A stretch of DNA of 64,000 nt, from contig NZ_JBLWIS010000002.1 of the NCBI RefSeq assembly GCF_048381675.1, positions 62,001 through 126,000 on the forward strand, read 5' to 3'. Shown here one piece after another: positions 50,232-59,464 of the stretch (within the stretch, counting starts at the first letter, position 1; each line of letters opens with the position of its first letter). Below the pieces are notes generated by a model, which ran no database searches, was not told where the DNA came from, and saw only the letters and a list, made by a program, of their open reading frames with translations. A program made the position numbers and the translations under genes. Source of the stretch: Advenella sp048381675. GTDB taxonomy: Bacteria; Pseudomonadota; Gammaproteobacteria; Burkholderiales; Burkholderiaceae_B.

Positions 50232-51314
50232 ATGACTGAGTTGAAAAAGGGATTGATCCGGGTGTTATGTGTTGATGATTCGGCACTGATGCGGAGGATT
50301 ATGACTGAAGTGATTAATGCCGAGCCGGATATGGAAGTGGTGGGAACCGCCCCTGATCCGCTGGTGGCACGGGACATGATCAAGCAGCTGAATCCCGATG
50401 TGATTACGCTGGACGTGGAAATGCCCAAAATGGACGGACTGGATTTTCTTGAGCGCCTGATGCGTTTGCGTCCGATGCCGGTGGTCATGGTTTCTTCCTT
50501 AACCCAAAAACATTCAGCCATTTCCTTGCGGGCGCTTGAATTGGGTGCAGTTGAAATCGTTTCCAAACCGAATGCGCAGTCTAGCCAGTCACTTGAGGCC
50601 TATCAGCAAGAAGTGGCCGAGAAAATCCGTGCAGCCAGCCGAGCCCGTTTGAAGAAGTATATGGCGCCCGGCCAGGAGGTGCCCGTTATAAAAACACCGG
50701 GAACGGCAAGCAGTACCAGGAATGACTGGGTAGTGGCGATTGGTTCTTCTACCGGTGGTACCGAGGCCTTGTCCCGGGTGTTAACCGGTTTGCCGCGCGA
50801 GTGTCCTCCTATTGTGATTACCCAGCACATGCCGGCAGGATTTACTGCGTCATTCGTGCAAAGGCTTGACCGTACCTGCGCCCTGACCGTTCATGAAGCA
50901 AAAGGGGATGAAGTGTTGCAAAGCGGTCATGTGTACCTGGCACCCGGCAGTGTGGCGCACTTGGCCATTCGCAAGGCGGGGGGTGTTTACCGTACGGTGT
51001 TGATTGAATCCGACCCCGTCAACCGTCATCGCCCGTCGGTGGATGTCCTCTTCTCAAGTGTGGCAAGGGAAGCCGGAAAAAATGCCACCGGCATCATCTT
51101 GACAGGGATGGGTAAGGATGGAGCCCAGGGCTTGCTGGAAATGCGCAAAGCGGGGGCTGATACTTTTGTGCAAAATGAAGCAACTTGCGTGGTTTATGGT
51201 ATGCCCGGTGAGGCCATGAACATTGGTGCCACTGATGAGGCGGTTGCACTTGACCAGATCGGAGAGCGTCTTTTCAAGGGTCTTTCCAGGGCGCAGTCAC
51301 CGCTTAAGAGATAA
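50232..51314 (+). CDS. cheB: Chemotaxis protein-glutamate methylesterase CheB
   Basis: CheB removes receptor methyl groups when phosphorylated by CheA. From the ATG at 50232 it has 360 residues: a receiver domain with Asp15, Asp16 and phosphoacceptor Asp61 (LDVEMPKMDGL), a linker, and the esterase domain with the catalytic Ser in GSSTGGTEAL (about 172), His in TQHMPAGFT (about 199) and Asp in GMGKDGAQG (about 297). Longer in-frame starts lie inside cheR. No cheD was found between cheR and cheB. Confidence 0.96.
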   Translation: MTELKKGLIRVLCVDDSALMRRIMTEVINAEPDMEVVGTAPDPLVARDMIKQLNPDVITLDVEMPKMDGLDFLERLMRLRPMPVVMVSSLTQKHSAISLRALELGAVEIVSKPNAQSSQSLEAYQQEVAEKIRAASRARLKKYMAPGQEVPVIKTPGTASSTRNDWVVAIGSSTGGTEALSRVLTGLPRECPPIVITQHMPAGFTASFVQRLDRTCALTVHEAKGDEVLQSGHVYLAPGSVAHLAIRKAGGVYRTVLIESDPVNRHRPSVDVLFSSVAREAGKNATGIILTGMGKDGAQGLLEMRKAGADTFVQNEATCVVYGMPGEAMNIGATDEAVALDQIGERLFKGLSRAQSPLKR

Positions 51315-51353
51315 TAAGCAATTTTGAATATTTAAAATTAGGATAAATGCAGT

Positions 51354-51758
51354 ATGAATAAAGATATCAGGATTCTGATTGTTGATGACTTTCCGACAAT
51401 GCGCCGTATCGTGAAAAACCTGCTGAAAGATTTGGGTTTTGAAAGTGTCGATGAAGCCGAGGATGGTGCGCAGGCGTTGGGCAAATTGCGTAATGGTGTA
51501 TCTGGCTATGATTTGGTGGTTTCCGACTGGAACATGCCAGTCATGGACGGGCTGACCATGCTCAAGGAAATTCGTGCGGATGAAAAACTCAAACAGATCG
51601 CTGTCCTGATGGTTACTGCAGAAGCCAAGAGTGAAAATATTGTCAGCGCCGCTAAGGCAGGCGCCGACGGCTATGTGGTCAAGCCATTTACGGCTGCTAC
51701 ATTGGAAGAAAACTTGCATAAGGTGTTTGAGAAAGCAAAACGCCGCATGGGCACTTGA
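51354..51758 (+). CDS. cheY: Chemotaxis response regulator CheY
   Basis: CheY-P binds the flagellar switch and changes rotation. The 134 residues contain Asp11, Asp12, phosphoacceptor Asp58 (VSDWNMPVMDG), Thr88 (MVTAEA) and Lys110 (VVKPF). The length and residues match the single-domain CheY of Proteobacteria. It lies between cheB and cheZ in the expected order. Confidence 0.97.
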   Translation: MNKDIRILIVDDFPTMRRIVKNLLKDLGFESVDEAEDGAQALGKLRNGVSGYDLVVSDWNMPVMDGLTMLKEIRADEKLKQIAVLMVTAEAKSENIVSAAKAGADGYVVKPFTAATLEENLHKVFEKAKRRMGT

Positions 51759-51810
51759 AAATGCCAAACCCGGGATGAGCCGTAAGGCATTCTGAAAAGG
51801 AATAAAAACA

Positions 51811-52485
51811 ATGACGAATCAAACACAATTATTAGTGGAAGATGGAGCGGATAACACCGATGCACCGGTGTATGACCGTATTGCCCATGTTACCCGTTTG
51901 TTGCGGGACAGCTTGCGTGAACTGGGTCTTGAACCCAGCGTGCAGGCTGCTGCCAAGGCCATGCCGGATGCCCAGTCACGGCTTCGTTACATTACGTCCC
52001 TGACCGAAAAAGCCGCCAATGATGTGCTGAACAGTGCAGAACTGGCCCAGACAGAACTGGGCTGCCTGAAAGCAAACGCAGGCAGGCTGGCTGAGGATTT
52101 GGGTGAAATCCTGTTGCCGGTTACCAGTGAACAGGTTGTGCTTCCTGTATCGCTGGCCAATAATGTCCAGGCTTTCCTGGCAGGTGTCAAGGATGATCTC
52201 CGGCCGGTTGATGCCGCCTTAATTGACATCATTACCGCACAGGCCTTTCAGGACCTGACAGGGCAGGTTGCCAGCAAGCTGACAGTACTGCTGGATCGCA
52301 TCGAGCATGAATTGGTGCAGGTGCTGATTGAATATATGCCCGAAAAATACAGCCAGGAAATGGAAAAGGACACCGAGGCTGAAAACGCCCTGCTAAATGG
52401 TCCGGTTGTGGAGCATAAGGAAAGCGGTGGAACCGTACAAAACCAGCAACAGGTAGATGATTTGCTGGCTCAATTGGGTTTTTAA
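51811..52485 (+). CDS. cheZ: Chemotaxis phosphatase CheZ
   Basis: CheZ dephosphorylates CheY-P. The 224-residue helical protein has the catalytic region AQAFQDLTGQVASKL at about 142-156 (Asp and Gln residues conserved) and the C-terminal CheY-binding helix QVDDLLAQLGF. It lies 52 bases after cheY, and the 153-base gap after it leads to flhB. Confidence 0.94.
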   Translation: MTNQTQLLVEDGADNTDAPVYDRIAHVTRLLRDSLRELGLEPSVQAAAKAMPDAQSRLRYITSLTEKAANDVLNSAELAQTELGCLKANAGRLAEDLGEILLPVTSEQVVLPVSLANNVQAFLAGVKDDLRPVDAALIDIITAQAFQDLTGQVASKLTVLLDRIEHELVQVLIEYMPEKYSQEMEKDTEAENALLNGPVVEHKESGGTVQNQQQVDDLLAQLGF

Positions 52486-52638
52486 GTGTCAATGTTGTAA
52501 ATTTCCCTGTCATAACAGGCGTTAAGGCAGGCTTTTCATCCCTTACTCACCCAATTGCCTTGCTGGCAAAATAGGTAAACTGATGGCAGTTTAGAATGCG
52601 CTCATTCCGGATAGCGCCATTTAACCCTACATCACAGC

Positions 52639-53808
52639 ATGGCAGAAGATAGCGATCTCGAAAAAACCGAAGCCGCTTCCCCGCAACGATTGACCAAGGC
52701 GCGGGAAGAGGGGCAGGTTGCGCGCTCGCGAGAGCTGAATACTTGCCTTCTTTTGCTGGGTGGCGCCATAACCCTTTGGGCTAGTGGCGGTTTTTTATAT
52801 GACCGCCTGGTTTATGTCATGCGCACCACCATGCATTTTGACTGGGAACCCAAGAGTGCTGTTGAAACCCTTGCGCCGGGTATGCTGGACAACTTTCTGC
52901 ATGTCCTGGTGGGTTTGTCCCCGCTGTTTGTCATATTGGTGCTTATTGCCATTGGTTCTTCGGTTGCCTTGGGAGGGCTGGTTTTTTCTAGCAAGGCCCT
53001 GAGTCCCAATTTCGGGCGCATGAATTTGCTCAAGGGACTGGGACGCATGGTTAGCGCCTCAACCTGGGTTGAGTTACTAAAAACCCTGCTAAAAGCGGCC
53101 GTCATTGGTGGCGTTGGCGTGCTGGTCATCAAATCGTATTTGCCACAAATGCTGGCCCTTTCACATTTGTCTTTGCCAAGGGCCTTGGCGCAGGGCATGG
53201 AAATGGTCATGTTTTGCTGTGCGACCATTATTGCCTCCCTATTGCTGATTGCCCTTATCGATGTGCCCTGGCAGCTGTTTTCCCATTATAAAAAGCTGCG
53301 CATGAGTAAGGAAGAAGTCAAGCGTGAGCACAAGGAAAATGAAGGTGATCCGCATATCAAAGGACGGATTCGCCAGCAGCAGCGTGAAATGGCACGTCAT
53401 CGCATGATGAGCAGTATTCCAGATGCCGATGTGGTGATTACCAACCCTACCCATTATGCCGTCGCACTTAAATATGAACAGGACGGAGACCGTGCCCCGT
53501 TGGTGATTGCCAAGGGAACAGGGGAAATTGCCCGTAAAATTCGTGAAATTGCGGCCGAGCACCGGGTAATACAACTGGAAGCGCCTGCCTTGGCCCGGGC
53601 CCTGTATGCTAACGTCGAGCTGGACCAGCCCATTCCTGAAGCCCTGTTTACCGCGGTTGCCCAGGTGCTTGCCTGGGTTTACCAGTTGCAGCAATACCAG
53701 CAGGGTGTTGCCGAAGAGCCGAACCGTCCCGTTAATTTACCGGTGCCTCCCGAGCTTGATCCATTATCACGGGAAGACAAGGGGTCTGCGCCGGGGCAAA
53801 ACGTTTGA
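52639..53808 (+). CDS. flhB: Flagellar export gate protein FlhB
   Basis: FlhB is the membrane switch of the flagellar type III export gate. The 389-residue protein starts AEDSDLEKTEAASPQRLTKA, has four hydrophobic segments, and the autocleavage site Asn269-Pro270-Thr271-His272 (NPTHYAVALKY) at the same position as in E. coli. The C-terminal ~25 residues after the cytoplasmic domain are Pro-rich. flhA follows 36 bases later. Confidence 0.97.
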   Translation: MAEDSDLEKTEAASPQRLTKAREEGQVARSRELNTCLLLLGGAITLWASGGFLYDRLVYVMRTTMHFDWEPKSAVETLAPGMLDNFLHVLVGLSPLFVILVLIAIGSSVALGGLVFSSKALSPNFGRMNLLKGLGRMVSASTWVELLKTLLKAAVIGGVGVLVIKSYLPQMLALSHLSLPRALAQGMEMVMFCCATIIASLLLIALIDVPWQLFSHYKKLRMSKEEVKREHKENEGDPHIKGRIRQQQREMARHRMMSSIPDADVVITNPTHYAVALKYEQDGDRAPLVIAKGTGEIARKIREIAAEHRVIQLEAPALARALYANVELDQPIPEALFTAVAQVLAWVYQLQQYQQGVAEEPNRPVNLPVPPELDPLSREDKGSAPGQNV

Positions 53809-53844
53809 TTCTGCATGGCTTGAATTACATAAATAAATGAGTAT

Positions 53845-55947
53845 ATGAACAGTTTTTTTTCTTCACTGAAATTGCATGCGGCAGACTCCAGGATGCTGGC
53901 CGGTCCTGTGCTGATCATTATGGTGCTTGCCATGATGATCTTGCCCTTGCCGCCGTTTTTGCTGGACCTGTTTTTTACCTTTAATATCGCCTTGTCCATC
54001 ATGATTTTGCTGGTGGCCATGTTTACTAAAAAACCATTGGATTTTGCCGCGTTTCCATCAGTGCTGCTGTTTGCCACGCTACTGCGCCTGTCTCTTAACG
54101 TGGCCTCAACCCGTGTGGTTTTGCTGCATGGCCATACCGGGCCTGATGCGGCTGGACAGGTAATTGAGGCATTTGGCCACTTTCTGGTGGGCGGCAATTT
54201 TGCCGTGGGTATCGTGGTTTTTGCTATTTTGGTTTTGATTAACTTTGTGGTCATTACCAAAGGTGCTGGCAGGATTGCCGAAGTGGGGGCCCGTTTTACC
54301 CTGGACGCCATGCCGGGCAAGCAAATGGCGATTGATGCAGACCTGAATGCGGGCCTGATTGCCGAAGATGAGGCACGTAAACGAAGGGGGGAAGTGGCCC
54401 AGGAAGCAGAGTTTTACGGTGCCATGGACGGTGCCAGTAAATTCGTGCGGGGTGACGCGGTTGCTGGCCTGATTATCATGGTGGTTAGTATTGTGGGCGG
54501 CTTGCTGGTGGGTGTGTTGCAGCATGACCTTAGTTTTGCCGAGGCGGGCCAGGTTTATACCTTGTTGACAATTGGTGACGGCCTGGTCGGTCAAATTCCG
54601 GCCCTGATCATTTCCACTGCAGCGGGTGTGGTCGTGTCGCGCGTGGCCAATAACCAGGATGTTGGCCAGCAGATGATGGGCCAGTTGTTTTCCAACCCAA
54701 TGGTGCTTTATATCACGGCTGCGATTATTGGCATTATGGGCCTGATTCCCAATATGCCGCATATTGCCTTTTTATCCCTGGCCGGTTTTTTTGCTTATCT
54801 GGGATATCGGATCCAGAAAAAAAATGAAGCGCTTGCTTTGCAAGGGCCGGTTCAGGAAGCCGATACCACTCCGGCTGAAACGTCTTCCAAAGAAGCCCGC
54901 TGGGATGATGTTTCCCTGGTAGAGCCTTTTGCCATGGAAGTGGGCTATCGCCTGATTAGCCTGGTGGACCAGGAGCAGGGGGCGGAATTGATTTCCCGTA
55001 TCCGCAGCCTGCGTAAACAGTTTGCCCAGAATATGGGTTTTTTGCCTCCGGTGGTGCACATTCGTGACAATCTGGAGTTGCATCCAAGTGAATATCGTAT
55101 TTTGTTGTCAGGTGTGGAAATTGGCAAAGGCCAGGTCCAGCCCGGCAAATGGCTGGCGATAGATCCGGGCGGGGTTGAGTTTGAATTGACTGAAGGTGAA
55201 AAAACCACTGATCCGACCTTTGGCCTGACCGCTTACTGGGTCACTGAAGATGTGCGTGAGCGGGCCCAGGTCATGGGGTATACCGTGGTGGATGCCAGTA
55301 CGGTTATTGCCACCCATATTAACCATTTGCTAACCCGGCACGCGGCACATTTGTTGGGACGCCAGGAAGTGCAGCAATTGCTTGAGCATATCGGCCGGGA
55401 AGAACCAAAGTTGGTGGAAGATTTGGTGCCCAAAGCCGTTTCCCTGACGACCTTGCATAATGTCTTGCGTGGCCTGCTGACCGAAGGCGTTTCTATTCGG
55501 GACATGCGTACGATTGTTGAAGTCTTGACCGAGTGGGGGCCTATTCTGAGTGGCCAGGTTCAGCCTGGCATGATGATCAATATTGAAGAGCTGATTGCGC
55601 GGGTGCGTACGGCCCTGGGCAGGGCAATTACCCAGCAATGTTTTGGTGATGCGGTTGAGTGCAATGTGATTGGCCTGGCGCCACAATTAACCCAAGTGTT
55701 AACGCAGGCGCTAACCACCAGCGGTTCACTGGAGCCTGGCCTGGCAGATAACCTGCATACTGAAACCGAACTGGCCTTGCAAAAACAAACGGTCCTGAAT
55801 TTGCCAACGGTCCTGGTGGTGCCTCCGGTATTGCGCGGCTCATTGGCACGGTTGTTCAGGTACGGGTTTCCCCAATTAACCGTATTGTCCAATACGGAAA
55901 TTCCTGAAGAACGGTATTTGAAAGTAACGTCGGTAATTGGTGGCTAG
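53845..55947 (+). CDS. flhA: Flagellar export gate protein FlhA
   Basis: FlhA forms the nonameric proton-driven export ring. The 700-residue protein has the N-terminal membrane region (GPVLIIMVLAMMILPLPPFL), the signature RLSLNVASTRVVLLHGH and GARFTLDAMPGKQMAIDADL, and the cytoplasmic domain ending in PELRGSLARLF-like sequence (PPVLRGSLARLFRYGFPQL). It is the last plus-strand gene before the convergent flgNM pair. Confidence 0.97.
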   Translation: MNSFFSSLKLHAADSRMLAGPVLIIMVLAMMILPLPPFLLDLFFTFNIALSIMILLVAMFTKKPLDFAAFPSVLLFATLLRLSLNVASTRVVLLHGHTGPDAAGQVIEAFGHFLVGGNFAVGIVVFAILVLINFVVITKGAGRIAEVGARFTLDAMPGKQMAIDADLNAGLIAEDEARKRRGEVAQEAEFYGAMDGASKFVRGDAVAGLIIMVVSIVGGLLVGVLQHDLSFAEAGQVYTLLTIGDGLVGQIPALIISTAAGVVVSRVANNQDVGQQMMGQLFSNPMVLYITAAIIGIMGLIPNMPHIAFLSLAGFFAYLGYRIQKKNEALALQGPVQEADTTPAETSSKEARWDDVSLVEPFAMEVGYRLISLVDQEQGAELISRIRSLRKQFAQNMGFLPPVVHIRDNLELHPSEYRILLSGVEIGKGQVQPGKWLAIDPGGVEFELTEGEKTTDPTFGLTAYWVTEDVRERAQVMGYTVVDASTVIATHINHLLTRHAAHLLGRQEVQQLLEHIGREEPKLVEDLVPKAVSLTTLHNVLRGLLTEGVSIRDMRTIVEVLTEWGPILSGQVQPGMMINIEELIARVRTALGRAITQQCFGDAVECNVIGLAPQLTQVLTQALTTSGSLEPGLADNLHTETELALQKQTVLNLPTVLVVPPVLRGSLARLFRYGFPQLTVLSNTEIPEERYLKVTSVIGG

Positions 55948-56004
55948 GGCAGACCAGATTCTGGCCAGTGTGAAAATTTAAACGCTGGCCATGAAATTGG
56001 TTTT

Positions 56005-56028
56005 TAAAAATGCCGGCTTAGCCGGCGT
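56005..56028 (-). terminator. Terminator between flhA and flgN
   Basis: GCCGGC-TTA-GCCGGC (56012-56026) forms a compact hairpin. On the minus strand it is followed by ATTTTTA, giving an intrinsic terminator for flgMN transcripts; on the plus strand it may also end flhBA mRNA less efficiently. Confidence 0.7.
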
Positions 56029-56035
56029 TTGACAT

Positions 56036-56548
56036 TTAGGCGCTGGCGAGGGGTTTTCCGGTATTGACTGGTTTGCGCATGCCCTTGCCATCGTAGGTAT
56101 GTTGTACACCTGCTGCCCGGTTAAGGGAATCAAGTGCATCCTGATTGTATTTCAGGTAGCTGTGAACCATGATGGCATTGTTTTCGTTCAGGCTTTTTGC
56201 CTGCGTCACAAGCCCGTTATAGTGTTCCCATTGTTTGGCAAGATTGCCCTCTTGCTGGGGGTCAAGCTGTTCAATGATATCGGTCAGGCTGTTTGGTGTG
56301 TCGGATGCCGGAAAGCGTAAGTGCACCAACTGCATTCTTTCTTTATAGGCGGCTTCCAGTTGCTGGCCAATTTGCCATTTTTTCTTTGCCAGCTCACCCA
56401 GGGCTTCGGGTGAGGTAAATTCCATAAGCACGGCGGATTCATCATTCAAGACTTGCAAGAACTGTTTTGCAATTTCAGTTTCCAGGACAAGTTGATCCAG
56501 GATCTGGCTGGACAGGGATGCAGTCGATGAATGGTTGGTTGCGCTCAT
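56036..56548 (-). CDS. flgN: Flagellar export chaperone FlgN
   Basis: FlgN is the chaperone for the hook-associated proteins FlgK and FlgL. The 170-residue helical protein with LDQLVLETEIAKQFLQVLND and LLEAAYKERMQLVHL-like segments, and its place after flgM on the minus strand, support the call. It has no signal peptide. The sequence itself is only weakly conserved, so context carries much of the weight. Confidence 0.85.
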   Translation of the reverse strand: MSATNHSSTASLSSQILDQLVLETEIAKQFLQVLNDESAVLMEFTSPEALGELAKKKWQIGQQLEAAYKERMQLVHLRFPASDTPNSLTDIIEQLDPQQEGNLAKQWEHYNGLVTQAKSLNENNAIMVHSYLKYNQDALDSLNRAAGVQHTYDGKGMRKPVNTGKPLASA

Positions 56549-56561
56549 GGGTAAAAATTCA

Positions 56562-56855
56562 TTAGTTCAGTATGTCGACGGCATCTTGCAAAATGCCCTC
56601 GGCAATACGGGTGGGGTTAATGTTAAGGGTGCCGTCGGCCAGCGCCTGGCGAATAGCCTGAACGCGTTCCATGTTGACATCATTTTCAGGGCTGGTAAGG
56701 TCGCGGGCTACGCTGCTTAAATCTACTTTGGTGCTGCTGCCTGGCTGTGCCGTGACAGCTGGGTTGGCAGCCGCAGGCGTACCATTTCGGGAGGCGGGCT
56801 TGGTAGAAACCGCCGTTGTATGATAAAGCGAAGCGGAAGAAATTTTTATCGTCAT
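56562..56855 (-). CDS. flgM: Anti-sigma-28 factor FlgM
   Basis: FlgM holds FliA (sigma-28) inactive until the hook is finished and is then exported. The 97-residue protein has a disordered Ser/Thr/Ala-rich N-terminus and the typical C-terminal helices with VDLSSVARDL and NMERVQAIRQALADGTLNIN followed by IAEGILQDAVDIL. flgN follows 13 bases later. A FliA-like promoter is visible upstream. Confidence 0.95.
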   Translation of the reverse strand: MTIKISSASLYHTTAVSTKPASRNGTPAAANPAVTAQPGSSTKVDLSSVARDLTSPENDVNMERVQAIRQALADGTLNINPTRIAEGILQDAVDILN

Positions 56856-56921
56856 GATCTTTGTGACTGCGGCACGGGATAAACCCGCCTGGACAGTGCG
56901 AAAACAGTTGGCTTACTGCTA

Positions 56922-56948
56922 TTAACGGATAAACAATTAAAAACTTTA
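56922..56948 (-). promoter_or_regulatory. Sigma-28 (FliA)-like promoter for flgMN
   Basis: On the minus strand TAAAG (56948-56944) and TCCGTTAA (56929-56922) are separated by 14 bases. The consensus is TAAAG with 15 bases to GCCGATAA, so five of five and six of eight positions match with spacing one shorter. It lies about 67 bases before the flgM start, as expected for a class 3 promoter that feeds back on FliA. Confidence 0.4.
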
Positions 56949-57012
56949 GCCCAAAGCCAAAATTTTATGCTGTTGGTGCGCCAATTATAAGCCAAAGCGG
57001 TCATCTTGCCGC

Positions 57013-57747
57013 TTAAAAAAGAACATTAACCGTGTTGGCATTAATGACCGTGCCCATAATGACTTTGCCGGAACTGGTTTTGACCTGGATGCTGCCACCC
57101 ACGTCTGCCGTGGTAAGGGCTTCTCCTTGTTGGGTAACGGTTAGGGCGCCCTGCCTTACCTGAAGTCGCACGGGCTGGCCTTTGCTGATCGATTGCGGGC
57201 TGCGGATCATGTTCAGTTTGATGGGGCGGCCTGCCGGAATGCGGCTATTGGCAATATGTCCCAGCAACTGGTCGGGCGTTGTACGGGCATTTGCCTGCAG
57301 CTTTAGCAAGTCACCTTCTTTTTCTTCCAGATGGCCGGGCATGATGGTTTGCCCCATTTCAATGGTTTGGGCGGCAACGTAATAATTGCCGGTGATTGAA
57401 AGTGATGCACGCAGGTATTCGGTTTTGCCCGAATCCATGCAGCGTATGCCTACTGACATGGAAGAGCGAAGCGTGCCTTTATTGGGCAGGAAATACACCC
57501 GGTCATGGCAGTTTTCAAAGGATTGCGCCTTGGGCACGCTGACATTGATGGTAGGCGTGCCGTCAAGTGTGGCGGCCTGCTCGGCAAGATAATCTTCGGT
57601 TTCTTGCATGATGGCCTGCTGCAGCCCGGAGATGTCATTGGCATTAGCCGGGCTGAAAAAAATTGCCAGGCAAAGCAGGGCCATACTTGGCACTTTAAGG
57701 CCAAGACCGGTAAATTTCATGCGAGTCAAAGAAAATATCCTGTTCAT
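57013..57747 (-). CDS. flgA: Flagellar basal body P-ring formation chaperone FlgA
   Basis: FlgA is a periplasmic chaperone for P-ring assembly. From the ATG at 57747 the protein has 244 residues with a signal peptide (VPSMALLCLAIFFSPANA region) and the C-terminal SAF-type domain: AAQTIEMGQTIMPGHLEEK, NSRIPAGRPIKLNMI and IQVKTSSGKVIMGTV. A second in-frame ATG nine codons later is possible; longer starts lie in the flgB side. It is divergent from flgB. Confidence 0.92.
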   Translation of the reverse strand: MNRIFSLTRMKFTGLGLKVPSMALLCLAIFFSPANANDISGLQQAIMQETEDYLAEQAATLDGTPTINVSVPKAQSFENCHDRVYFLPNKGTLRSSMSVGIRCMDSGKTEYLRASLSITGNYYVAAQTIEMGQTIMPGHLEEKEGDLLKLQANARTTPDQLLGHIANSRIPAGRPIKLNMIRSPQSISKGQPVRLQVRQGALTVTQQGEALTTADVGGSIQVKTSSGKVIMGTVINANTVNVLF

Positions 57748-57900
57748 AAGATTAATTTTACCTAAGGGCGGCCATTCCGATTGGCGTGAATAAAGCAGGA
57801 AAACCCCCGTTGACCTTTCCTTTGTATTGGCTCTGTGTGACTTAACATATTGACTGTAATGGCTAAATTGTATGTTGCGTATGCGGCAGGAACAGGCACG

Positions 57901-58308
57901 ATGGACAGGATAGGTAACGAATTCAAATTTTTGCAAACCGCAGTTGGGTTGCGACAGCAACGGATGGAATTGCTTTCAACCAATATTGCCAACGCGGATA
58001 CCCCGAACTACAAGGCACGTGACTTCAGTTTCAAGGAAGTGCTTGCGCAGGCAAGCGGTGAACAAAAGGGTTTGGCTGACACGCAGCTTGCCCTGACTTC
58101 GGCACGGCATATTCCGGCAGCGGCAATGGGGCCACTGCATTTTTCACCGCAGTATCGCTTGCCTACGCAAAACAGCCTGGACGGCAATACGGTGGAAATG
58201 GATGTGGAGCGGGTGGCTTTTGCCGACAACACCATGCAATACCAAGCCGCTTTGACGTTGATGAACGGCAAGATCAAATCCATGCTGTCAGCCCTGCAGC
58301 CTAACTAA
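57901..58308 (+). CDS. flgB: Flagellar basal body rod protein FlgB
   Basis: FlgB is a proximal rod component. From the ATG at 57901 it has 135 residues with the rod signature RMELLSTNIANADTPNYKARDF and the C-terminal EMDVERVAFADNTMQYQAAL. An in-frame GTG-type start 17 codons upstream is less likely because the family begins close to MDRIGNEFKFLQTAV. flgC follows 15 bases later. Confidence 0.95.
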   Translation: MDRIGNEFKFLQTAVGLRQQRMELLSTNIANADTPNYKARDFSFKEVLAQASGEQKGLADTQLALTSARHIPAAAMGPLHFSPQYRLPTQNSLDGNTVEMDVERVAFADNTMQYQAALTLMNGKIKSMLSALQPN

Positions 58309-58323
58309 TGAGAAGGAAACAGA

Positions 58324-58743
58324 ATGTCTGACATGATGAGTATTTTCAGTATTTCCGGTTCGGCCTTGAATGCGGGCTCACAGCGCATGAACGTAACGGC
58401 CAGCAATATTGCCAATGCCGACAGCGTTGCCGGGCCTGATGGGCAGCCTTACAAAGCCAAGCAGGTGGTTTTTAAAATGGCACCGCTTGGCAATGCCTTC
58501 AATCAGTACCCCATTGGGGGTGTGCAAGTAAGCAATGTGGTTGAAAGCCAGGCGCCCATGCGCATGCAATACGACCCGCAAAGTCCTTATGCGGACAACA
58601 ATGGCTACGTTACGCTGCCCAATGTTGATGTGGTGGGTGAAACGGTCAACATGATTGCGGCTGCCCGTTCTTACCAGGCCAACGTAGAGGTTATTAATAC
58701 GGCCAAGTCAATCATGATGAAAACGCTTACGCTGGGCCAGTAA
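58324..58743 (+). CDS. flgC: Flagellar basal body rod protein FlgC
   Basis: FlgC is a rod subunit. The 139-residue protein has SQRMNVTASNIANADSVAGPD at the start, the PYKAKQVVF segment and the C-terminal VNMIAAARSYQANVEVINTA. Length and motifs match the family. It is translated from AGAAGGAAAC just upstream. Order flgB-flgC-flgD is standard. Confidence 0.96.
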   Translation: MSDMMSIFSISGSALNAGSQRMNVTASNIANADSVAGPDGQPYKAKQVVFKMAPLGNAFNQYPIGGVQVSNVVESQAPMRMQYDPQSPYADNNGYVTLPNVDVVGETVNMIAAARSYQANVEVINTAKSIMMKTLTLGQ

Positions 58744-58756
58744 AAAACAAAGGTAG

Positions 58757-59434
58757 ATGATGACAACGATTAACCCGACCAGCAGCACCAGTTCTCTTGC
58801 CGGAAGCGCAAGCAGTCTTGGCTCGACCAGTATTGCGGAAACCCAGGAGCAGTTCCTGACTTTGCTGGTGACCCAGCTCCGGAACCAGGACCCGCTCAAT
58901 CCCATGGATAATGCGGGCATTACCTCGCAGCTGGCACAGCTGTCGACCGTTAGTGGTATAGAAAAACTCAACCAGACTGTTCTTGCACTGACCGGACAGC
59001 TGGATGTCTCCCAGTCCATGCAGGCCTCCAACCTGATTGGCAAAAATGTATTGGTGCCCGGAGACACCATCAAGCTGGGTGAAAGCGGAATGGCAACGCC
59101 TTTCGGTGTTGACCTGATGGGCGCGGCTGCCAGCATGAAAGTGGAAATTATTGATGCGGCCGGTAACCCGGTGCGTACCTTTGACATGGGTCCTCAGAAC
59201 GTTGACGTGATTTCCATGCAATGGGACGGTCTTGGCGATAACGGCACCCAGGCACCGGCAGGAAAGTATACGGTTCGGGTCACTGCGCTGGATGCGGCCA
59301 ATAGTGCTGTGCCAGCAGAGGCATTGCAATATGGGCAGGTACAAAGCATTTCTTACAGTACCGAAGGCATGAAAATGGACCTGGGGCTGACCGGTCGTTA
59401 TGCGCTGACTGATCTGCGCAAAGTAATGAACTGA
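58757..59434 (+). CDS. flgD: Flagellar hook assembly scaffold protein FlgD
   Basis: FlgD caps the growing hook and is later lost. The 225-residue protein has the N-terminal EQFLTLLVTQLRNQDPLNPM signature and C-terminal FnIII/tudor-like parts with NPVRTFDMGPQNVD and GKYTVRVTALDAAN. The start codon is one of two adjacent ATGs at 58757 and 58760. Confidence 0.95.
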   Translation: MMTTINPTSSTSSLAGSASSLGSTSIAETQEQFLTLLVTQLRNQDPLNPMDNAGITSQLAQLSTVSGIEKLNQTVLALTGQLDVSQSMQASNLIGKNVLVPGDTIKLGESGMATPFGVDLMGAAASMKVEIIDAAGNPVRTFDMGPQNVDVISMQWDGLGDNGTQAPAGKYTVRVTALDAANSAVPAEALQYGQVQSISYSTEGMKMDLGLTGRYALTDLRKVMN

Positions 59435-59464
59435 AGATTAATTTTTTATAAGTGATTTTTTATC

